From Hankyongella ginsenosidimutans (lineage in GTDB: Bacteria; Pseudomonadota; Alphaproteobacteria; Sphingomonadales; Sphingomonadaceae), in the NCBI RefSeq assembly GCF_005144965.1, contig NZ_CP039704.1:2030001-2094000 (forward strand): a stretch of DNA of 64,000 nucleotides. The letters run 5' to 3'. The notes below the pieces were generated by a model. The model saw only the letters and a list, made by a program, of their open reading frames with translations, did no database searches and was not told the DNA's origin. Below are positions 56,537 through 64,000 of this stretch, piece after piece. Position 1 is the first letter of the stretch. Each line of letters opens with the position of its first letter. Both the position numbers and the translations under genes were made by a program.

Positions 56537-56578
56537 GCCCTGCTGAAATAGCGCCGTACGCCGGGTGTGCCGTACGGC
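56537..56578. repeat. 31-bp direct repeat, right copy, with complete hairpin
   Basis: 56537-56567 repeats the end of the HerA-like gene. Here the hairpin GCCGTACG (56553-56560) with CGTACGGC (56571-56578) is complete, whereas the left copy has lost its second arm. This side is therefore probably the original sequence downstream of the HerA-like gene, perhaps its terminator. Confidence 0.85.
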
Positions 56579-56789
56579 TCGCTTAGCCTGAACCAAGCCA
56601 CTCGCTCGAGCAAACCTTCTCGGATCATCCCGCTGGGTACGGGGTGGAGCCGAAAAGCGTGTCACTTGCGCAACATTCCGAAATTCATCGATCAGGCGTG
56701 TATTATTGGCAGGCAAGGCAATTGACGGGCGAGTGGGCCTGCGGGGTATGAAGTCAGGGTAATATTATTTCGGCGTTTTTGAGAGTGCG

Positions 56790-58949
56790 ATGACCGTTAC
56801 GGTTGAAGCGGCAGATGGTGGGGAAGCCGCCGACCCCATAGACCCTGCGAGCGATCCCGGGCTTCGGGCTGGTGATTATCCTGGGATTTTTGCAGCATCC
56901 CGCAGACCCGGCGCAACTGCGCCATGCTTTGGGCCATGGGGATCCGGCGAGCATCGAGGATTTGGTGCGACTCGCCAAGCGCGAGGGCGTACGGGCGCGC
57001 AGTGTGCATGCCGAATGGCGGCACCTGGCGGAACTACCGCTGCCAGCGCTTGCACGGACGCAGGGCGGGTATCTGATCCTGGCGCGTATCGAGGATGATC
57101 GGCTGCTTGCGCAGAATCCGGCGTCCGGCGAACTGCTGCGTCTGTCGATGGACGATTATGCATCACTTGAGGTCGAAGCAGTCATTCTATTGACGACGCG
57201 GGAGAGCATTGCAGGCGTCGCGAGAAAATTCGATGTCAGCTGGTTCATTCCGGCGTTGGTGCGCTATCGCCGCCATTTGGGTGAGGTCTTCGCCGCCTCG
57301 CTGTTCCTGCAGATCCTCGGGCTGTTGTCGCCGCTGTTCTTCCAGATCGTCATCGACAAGGTCCTCGTGCACAAGTCCCTGTCGACGCTCGAGGTCCTGG
57401 CGGTTGGCCTGACGGCGATCTTTGTGTTTGAAACCCTCATGAGCGGCCTGCGCCAGTATCTGTTCGCGCACACGACCAGCCGCGTCGATGTCGAGCTGGG
57501 CAGCCGCCTGTTCAGCCACCTGCAGGCTTTGCCGATGAGCTATTTTGCCAGTCGCAGGGTTGGCGACACAGTTGCGCGCGTGCGCGAGCTGGAGACGATC
57601 CGGGAATTCCTGACCTCGAATTCCGTCACCGTGGTGCTCGACCTGCTGTTCACCGTGATCTTCCTGGCTGTCATGTATCTGTATTCCTGGCAGCTCTTGA
57701 TCATCGTGCTGGTGTCCATCCCGTTATACGTCCTGATTTCCCTGGCTGTGCTTCCGGGCTTGCGGGCGCGCCTGGACGAGAAGTTCAAGCGCCATGCCGA
57801 AAACCAGGCGTTCCTGGTCGAGAGCGTGACCGCCATCGAGACCCTGAAGTCCATGGCGGTCGAGCCGCAGATGCAGAACCGCTGGGAAAAGCAACTGGCC
57901 GGCTATGTCGGCGCCGGGTTTCGGCGGCGATGCTCGCCAACTGGGGCAGCCAGGCGATCCAGCTGGTCTCCAAACTGGCGACGGTCGCCATTCTGTTCTT
58001 TGGTGCCAAGCTGGTGATCAACGGTGATTTGACGGTCGGCATGCTGGTCGCTTTCAACATGCTGGCCGGACGGGTGGCGCAGCCAGTGCTTCGACTGGCA
58101 CAACTGGCACAGGACTTCCAGCAGGCGCGGCTCGCCGTGGACCGGCTGGGCGATGTGCTCAACGCGCCGCCGGAGCCGACTTCGGCGTCCCGCCCAGCCT
58201 GCCGGCGATCGAGGGCCATCGCGTTCGACCAGGTGCGCTTCCGCTATCGCCTCGATGGGCAGGAGGTGCTGCGGGGCATAAGCCTCGCCATCCCCGCCGG
58301 CGAGATGCTGGGCATCGTCGGCCCGTCAGGCTCGGGCAAGTCGACGCTCACCAAGCTCATCCAGCGGCTGCATGTACCGGAGCAGGGCCGGGTACTGGTG
58401 GACGGCGTCGACCTGGCGCTGGTCGACCCGAGCTGGCTGCGCCGCCAGATCGGCGTGGTGCTGCAGGAGAATATCCTGTTCAATCGGACGGTGCGGGAAA
58501 ACATCGCGCTCGCCGATCCTGCAACCCCGATGGCGCGGGTGATTGCAGCCGCGCAACTGGCCGGCGCGCACGAATTCATCCTGGCGCTGCCCGAGGGCTA
58601 CGACACGCGGATCGACGAGCGCGGTGCCAACCTGTCGGGCGGCCAGCGCCAGCGCATCGCCATCGCGCGGGCGTTGATTTCCAACCCGCGGATTCTCATC
58701 CTCGACGAGGCGACCTCGGCGCTGGATGCCGAAAGCGAGGAGATTATCCAGGCCAATCTCCGTTCGATAGCGCATGGGCGCACGGTCATCATTATCGCGC
58801 ACCGGTTGTCTGCGGTTCGCCAGTGTAACAGAATTATCACATTGGAGAGTGGGCAGATAATTGAGACGGGCCGCCATGAAGAGCTCTTGGCAAGCGGCGG
58901 GCGATATGCTCAGCTCTACCGTAAGCAGATGGGTCAAACCCAGAGTTAA
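56790..58949 (+). CDS. Type I secretion ATPase/permease, HlyB-like (frameshifted)
   Basis: About 720 residues, inner-membrane exporter. The N-terminal C39-like domain (FLQHPADPAQLRHALGHGDP to YLILARIEDDRLLAQNPASG) has neither the Cys nor the His of true peptidases, as in HlyB, so no leader is cut. Six helices follow (LGEVFAASLFLQILGLLSPL, FFQIVIDKVLVHKSLSTLEV). The ATPase has Walker A IVGPSGSGKSTLTKLIQRLH, signature ERGANLSGGQRQRIAIARAL, Walker B ILILDEATSALDAESEEIIQ and IIIAHRLSAV. Shifts occur near 56870 (SDPGLRA to LVIILGFLQHP) and near 57920 (GAGF to SAAMLANWGSQ). A short out-of-frame patch lies at 58175-58220. Confidence 0.94.
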
Positions 58950-59035
58950 CCATTTTAGTAAGCGTTTGCGTAACCATTTACCGACTTTTCCAGGGGATTG
59001 CATGTCGGGGCGGGGCCACGCGAGTCGCGGGCGGA

Positions 59036-60414
59036 ATGGCGCATCACTGGCGCGTGCTGCGTGATGCCTGGGCGCTGGAGCGGGCGCGGGTGCGCCGCGC
59101 CTGGCGCGAGACGGATTTTCTGCCCGCAGCACTGGAAGTGGTGGAGACGCCGCCCAATCCGCTTGGCCGCGCCATTCTCTGGGTCCTGATGGGGTTTGTC
59201 GTGCTGGCGCTGGCCTGGTCCGTGCTGGCGCGGCTCGATGTGGTCGCCGTCGCCCCGGCCAAGGTGATTGCGGTCGGGCGCAACAAGCTGGTGCAGGCGG
59301 CGGATGTCGGCGTGGTGCGCGCCATCCATGTCCGGGACGGCCAGCATGTGACCAAGGGCCAGCCGCTCCTCACCCTTGATCCCACATCAACCGGTGCCGA
59401 GCGTGCGCAGGCGCGGGCACAGCTCGAGCAGGCGGCGATGGACGCTGCACGCAACCGGGCGCTGCTGGCTGTGCTCAGCGGCAAGCCGCCGGCCTTCGTG
59501 CCGCCAGCGGGCGCTGCCCCGCGGTGGTCGCCCTGCAGAAGCAGTTGATCGCCGAGCGGCTGAACGAGCTTGCTGCCCGCGCGGCGACCCTCAAGGAGCA
59601 GGCGGCGGAGGCGCGCGCGCAAGGGGCGGCGGCCGAGGCCGAGGTGAAGCGCCTGACCGACACCTTGCCCTATCTGGTGGAGCGGGTGGAGAAGCGCCGC
59701 AGCCTGGTCGACAAGGGCTATGCCTCAAGGGTTGGCCAGCTGGAGCTGGAGCAGCAACGCATGGACCATGAGGGCCAGATTGCGGTGCAGCGGCAGAATG
59801 CTGCGCGCGCCCGCGCGACGCTGGCCGGTATCGCCGAGCAGATGACGATGGGCAGGGCCGAGAGCCTGCGCGAGGTGCTGGCGGACCTCGCCAAGGCGCA
59901 AAGCGAGGAGCGGCTGGCGCGCGAGGAGCTGGTGAAGGCGGACGACCGCAGCGCGCTGCAGGTGGTGCGGGCGCCGGCGGATGGCACGGTGCAGCAGCTG
60001 GCGGTCTATTCCGAAGGCGCGGTGCTGAAAGCGGCGGACCCGATCCTGGTGGTGGTGCCGGAAGGCGCGCCGCTGGTGCTGGAGGCGCAGGTGCTGAACA
60101 AGGATGTCGGCTTCGTGCGCGCCGGCCAGGCGGTGACCGTGAAGCTGGAGGCGTTCCCGTTCACCCGCCACGGCACGCTGGACGGGCGGGTGCAGTGGGT
60201 CAGCCCGGATGCGATTCAGGACGAGAAGCTCGGCCCGGTCTATCAGGCCCGGATCGCCGTTGCGCCGCCCAGTACCAAGGTCGCGGCGACCGGCGTGGTG
60301 GTAACGCCGGGCCTCGCCGCCACCGCCGAAATCAAGACTGCGCGCCGGCGGGTGATCGACTATCTCTTGAGCCCGCTCGAGCGGCGGCTGGATGAAGCCG
60401 GGAGGGAGCGGTGA
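59036..60414 (+). CDS. Type I secretion periplasmic adaptor, HlyD-like (frameshifted)
   Basis: About 460 residues. A cytoplasmic N-terminus and one membrane helix (AILWVLMGFVVLALAWSVLA) lead to the barrel and lipoyl parts (VVRAIHVRDGQHVTKGQPLL), a long coiled coil (QKQLIAERLNELAARAATLK to RATLAGIAEQMTMGRAESLR) and the C-terminal VVRAPADGTVQQLAVYSEGA, VTVKLEAFPFTRHGTLDGRV. One base is lost near 59518 (GAAPR to VVALQKQLI). With the upstream ATPase and an outer-membrane TolC-type protein, not seen here, it forms the export channel. The stop is 19 bp before the immunity gene start. Confidence 0.93.
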
Positions 60415-60433
60415 GGAAGCAGGAGAGGTGGCC

Positions 60434-61144
60434 ATGCCAGGGACGCGCAAGCCTAAAGGCGTTGTAAAGAGCGATTTTCTCTACACGATGAGTCCGATCG
60501 GTGGTTCGGCTGCCAAGCCGCGCGGCTTTACTGGGGCACCATCCCTTTGATGCCGAGGAGACCCATCCGGACTATCGCGGCCCGCTTTATACCTCCCACG
60601 ACATCCCTGCCGGGCCGCATCCGCCGCCGCCACGTGCCGGCTATGTGGAGGAGCCGTTCGGCACCGGCTTCCCTTGGACTATCGGCCCGAACCGCTGATC
60701 ATCGACCGGCGCATCGGTCGGCCGCCATGGGATGTTAATCCATTCGTGCGTGAGGTCTTGCTGCTGTCGGACCGGGCCAAGCAGCTGTTCGAGGAGATCG
60801 ACGCGGCGGCATTCCAGTTCGTGCGGCTGGAGAGTTTCGAGCGCGACGCCGCGGGCGACCACCCGATCGCACCCTATTGGCTGTGCGACGTGATCCGCTG
60901 CATCGACGCAGTCATCCGCAATCAGCCGGACGTGACAATCAATCATCTCGAAAACGGCACTTACACGTTCAATCTGGAAAGCAACGGCAAGGTGAAGTTC
61001 GACGCTGCGCGCATCGGCGCGGCGCGGGTGTTCCGCCTCGCTTACAAGAATCCTTACGTCATGATGGACGGCGCCGCGCGCAGCCTGATCACCAAGGCAC
61101 GGCTGATCGGCCCGCAATTTGCCCTTAAGGGAGTGAAGCAATGA
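60434..61144 (+). CDS. Imm11/DUF1629-like immunity protein candidate (frameshifted)
   Basis: About 236 residues joined across shifts near 60530 (KPRGFT to GHHPFDAEETHPDYRG) and near 60675 (GTGFP to LDYRPEPLIIDRRIG). The C-terminal half fits Imm11/DUF1629: QLFEEIDAAAFQFVRLE, YWLCDVIRCIDAVIRNQPDV, then GAARVFRLAYKNPYVMMDGA and ARLIGPQFALKGV. Imm11 proteins neutralise polymorphic-toxin nucleases and are encoded beside them. AGGAGAGG precedes ATG 60434. The stop overlaps the toxin ATG (ATGA), so toxin translation follows immunity translation. Confidence 0.72.
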
Positions 61145-64000
61145 GTTGGGAGCAACAACATCATCTGATTACGCGCGAGCTTTTGGATATGTATGCCGCA
61201 AGGTTCAAAGACATAAATTACAACATATCGAAAGCCTCCAAATTCAACCTGTTGCCGATCCCGGCCCAACAAGTGCTTGAAAATGGGCGCAATGTCGCGC
61301 CCAATGTTCATAATGGGGCCACTTAGACAGCTATAGCAACAAGATCAACAGCGAGCTCGCACGAATACTTTATGAAGTGCCGGAGGTGCAAAGGGTAGCG
61401 GCGCTGGACCGGTTGGAAGCAACGCTCTATGCCGCCGTCGCCAATGGCGACTTGAAAACAAACAGAAAATATTTTCCAGATGCGGACAAGATAAATAAGG
61501 ATTTCAATTTCAATGATTATTATAATGCCAACAAAGCCAAAATAGACGGTATTGCCGAATTGACACGCAAAGTCCGTGTCGGGGAGATTGCCGATTTCAA
61601 CCGCTATGCGGCTTACTCGGATGAAACCTTAGCCGCCTTTGCCAAATCAGCGGGTGAAAGCGTGCCTGGAATTCTTCAGGAATTGCGCAGCCGGCCGCTG
61701 AAGCCAAGTCTGCTTGCTCAATTGACCGACGGCGCACAGAAGATCGTTCTAGCGACTGGCGCCAGCGGCGCGGTCATCAGTGCGGCGCTGGATGGGTTGA
61801 GAAACGTTGGCTTTGTCGGCGATGTTGTGCAGGCAGTGGAGACTTATCAGCAGTCGGAAGCGGCTTACGCACGAAAAGATTTCAGGGCCGCGAACCGAGC
61901 CTGGGCGGTCTATATCGGTGAGGTGCTGGGCGGCATCGGCGGCGGGGCGACCGGGGCGGTTGCTGGCGGCGGCGTCGGCAGCGTTGCGCTGGGCCTTCTC
62001 GGCTCGATTGCCGGTAGTAAGGCGATTGGCGCTGTGGCGGGTGAGCTCTACGACAGCAGTCCGTTGTTCGAGGCGGGCGTGAATGCCTTTGCCGGGGCCG
62101 TGCGCACTTTCGGTAATACGCTGGGCTCAGGCACCACACTCGCCGCGCAGCTGCCGCTCGCACTCGGCCATGTTTTCGCCGGCAGCGGGAGCTACACCTT
62201 TACTGACTTGCAAGGGCAGCCGCTAGGCACTGTGAGCTATAATGCAAGCACCGGCATCCTTAGCATCACGCCAAACGGCCGGACGCCGGAAAACTTCCCC
62301 TTCCCGCTCGGCACATTGTTCACGACGGCCTTCGAAGGGATCAAGGCCTTAGTTGATCTCGGCAAAAATGCGGTATTAAAGAGGGAGGATATCGTATATA
62401 ATCCAAGGGATAAAGTAGTCAATATCATTCCTAATTTATATGGTGATAAGAAAATATTTTCGTATGTCAAAGTTAGTGCTGTCAACAATGGTAGTGCTGA
62501 GATTGCACCACCCTCCAGTGATCAGTCTATTCCTCTCCTTGATACGATAACTGTAGTTGGCCGTCGTCAGAGTCGTTTTGGCATTCCGCTTTCTGAGAAC
62601 AGTATTCTCTTGGATGACGGCGCAATTCTGACGCGATCGGAAGACGGGCGCTATGTTCGGCAGGACGACCCCACGGGCAGGACGTACGCGGTCACGGCCG
62701 TGGTGGAATCGAAAGTCACGAACGGCGAGACGGAAACAGAAATCACGGCGCAGGTCGAAAGTTCGGATGGGGTGCGGCAATTTCCCTTCGCGCAGTTCGG
62801 ATCACTGCTGGGCAGTACATTGTCGAAGCTTGTGGACACGAAGGATCCTGGGCGACACTCGGCCTGTCGACTACGCTTGGCACAATCGGGCTGAACATCG
62901 GGCAGACGGTGGAGCTCAACGGCAAGGTCTCGCTCCGCACGGCTATCGACAAGGCGTTCGAGGACATCGGCATTGACCTTGCCACCGCTGGTATCGGCGC
63001 GGTCAGCTCCTATCTGCTGGGCGAACTGTTCACACTGGTCGATCTGCCGGGTGGGCTTGAAGGTGTGACGACCTCGGCTGCCGGGGCGGTGATCGGCCAG
63101 ATCGCCTTCAACCTGCTGAACTCGGGCGAGCCTATACGTAATGCCGCTGGCGAGATTTTAAAAGACGCGACCGGCAAAAATATCGCCAGAACTTGGTCAA
63201 CCGGGATCAACCTCAACCTGGTTGCCAACGCCGCTGGTTCGTTCCTTGGCTCGTTCCTGGCATCGAAGCTGGTCAAGTTCGATACCATCGGCGGCCAGAT
63301 CGGTGCCTCGTTCGGGTCTGCCGCGCTGGCGGCTGGGGCGGTGTGGCTCTTCAATCCCGGTACTTTGTTCCTGAACTTCGCCATTCCGTTTGCCGGTGCC
63401 TTCATCGGCTTCCTGCTTGGCGGCCTGATAGGCTCGCTGTTCGGCGGTACGCCCAGAGCGCGGGCCGATGTGGTGTGGGATGCAGCGGATGGGCAATTCG
63501 AAGTCGACAATGCCTATGCGCGTAAAGGCGGCTCGCGTAGTACAGCCCGCTCGCTCGCCGAGCAGGCGGCGGCGGTCTATAATAATGTGCTCGATAGTGT
63601 CGGCGGCAGGTTACTCGACGCGGGCGCCGTCAGCGCCGGCACCTATGGCCTGTACAAGAGCCGTTATAGCTATGGTCGGGACTATGGCGTGCGCTTCAAG
63701 ACCGCGGACGAACTCATCAACCACGGCACATTCATCGGCCTTAATGGCATCATCGACCGGCTGGCTGGCGGCGATGTCTACGCCAAGCGTGCAATCCTGG
63801 CGACACTACAGAACGCCGCCGCTTCCGCAGACAATCAATTCAGTGCCGAGACGCTGCTCGGCAGTATTGATACAGCAAAAGCTATGGCGAATATCTAAAC
63901 AACAAGGACATCATCGAAGGACTCATTGCATTTCAGCCCGACAGTGCTTTTTCAGCGGGTTGGATCACCGCCTTTGCTCGTGCCCTCGACCTTGGTATTC
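61141..64000 (+). CDS. Large type I-exported protein with N-terminal AHH-type nuclease domain, truncated by window end (frameshifted)
   Basis: More than 950 residues are visible. Residues 1-110 carry an AHH (HNH/EndoVII-like) nuclease pattern: WEQQHHLITRELLDMYAAR, FNLLPIPAQQVLENGRNVAP, then, across a base lost near 61322, VHNGAHLDSYSNKINSELAR. Glycine-zipper or hydrophobic segments follow (GEVLGGIGGGATGAVAGGGV, SVALGLLGSIAGSKAIGAVA; later SFGSAALAAGAVWLFNPGTL, FIGFLLGGLIGSLFGGTPRA), with a beta-rich middle containing LDTITVVGRRQSRFG. Shifts are near 62850 (LVDTKDP to WATLGLSTTLGTIGL) and near 63885 (to YLNNKDIIEGLIAFQPDSAF). No RTX nonapeptides are seen before the window ends. The C-terminal secretion signal lies outside. 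Confidence 0.72.

Noticed and set aside
62000-63900. RTX calcium-binding nonapeptide repeats in the large exported protein
   Set aside because: No GGxGxDxxx series is seen in the visible part; the glycine-rich stretches are hydrophobic zipper-like segments. RTX repeats could still lie beyond the window end.

Overview
The window is about 65% GC and carries gene orders typical of Alphaproteobacteria: zwf-pgl-edd-glk-eda, serC-serA-hisZ-purA, smc-DsbA-DUF721-mutY, and an F0-only ATP synthase cluster atpI-B-E-F'-F. The paired lipoprotein amidohydrolases behind a POT peptide transporter and the complete Entner-Doudoroff operon fit Sphingomonadales or a close relative best. That placement is an inference, because no rRNA or complete tRNA gene is present. 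Nearly every long gene is interrupted by single-base losses in short homopolymers, mostly G or C, and each reading frame resumes immediately in the next frame. I read these as consensus sequencing errors and annotate the genes as whole units, noting the shift points.

Layout. 1-1.9 kb: a B12/iron-type ABC importer on the minus strand. 2.1-4.9 kb: cobT and a phytase-like esterase. 5.0-11.4 kb: Entner-Doudoroff operon ending in a lipoate ligase homologue. 11.4-13 kb: GntR regulator, small secreted protein, nitroreductase. 13.2-19.2 kb: peptide transporter, two amidohydrolases, and an alanine/glycine symporter convergent with them. 19.3-23.6 kb: glmM-thiD, a small membrane protein, an extensin-like lipoprotein and an unknown secreted protein. 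23.7-30.2 kb: serC, serA, hisZ, a Cys-rich esterase, purA. 30.3-32.7 kb: Uma2 nuclease and M14 carboxypeptidase. 32.7-35.5 kb: a lower-GC islet bounded by 102-bp direct repeats and a tRNA 3' fragment, carrying a TIGR04255-type gene and two unknowns. 35.4-49.1 kb: lipase-like lipoprotein, F0 ATP synthase, smc, DsbA-like protein, DUF721, mutY, SYLF protein, entericidin, and a PPDK-like protein. 49.4-54.5 kb: exported KatG, cytochrome c, GST, HerA-like ATPase.

54.5-64 kb is a mosaic accessory region. It holds a relic of a second hlyD gene, an AT-rich patch, and a cytochrome b561/LuxR pair between direct repeats. A compact operon follows: type I secretion ATPase (HlyB-like), adaptor (HlyD-like), an Imm11/DUF1629-like immunity protein, and a very large protein that begins with an AHH-type nuclease motif and runs off the window. 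This looks like a nuclease toxin exported by a type I system together with its immunity protein, and it is the strongest candidate for a poorly described system here.

The window also holds several intergenic palindromic elements of about 100-170 bp. Each is built from two long hairpins whose loops are complementary to one another. Two pairs of copies can be compared: in the 1.9/49.1-kb pair the second copy is inverted, and in the 30.2/39.5-kb pair the loops have changed together. They sit at gene ends (purA, atpF, smc, the PPDK-like gene) and look REPIN- or MITE-like.
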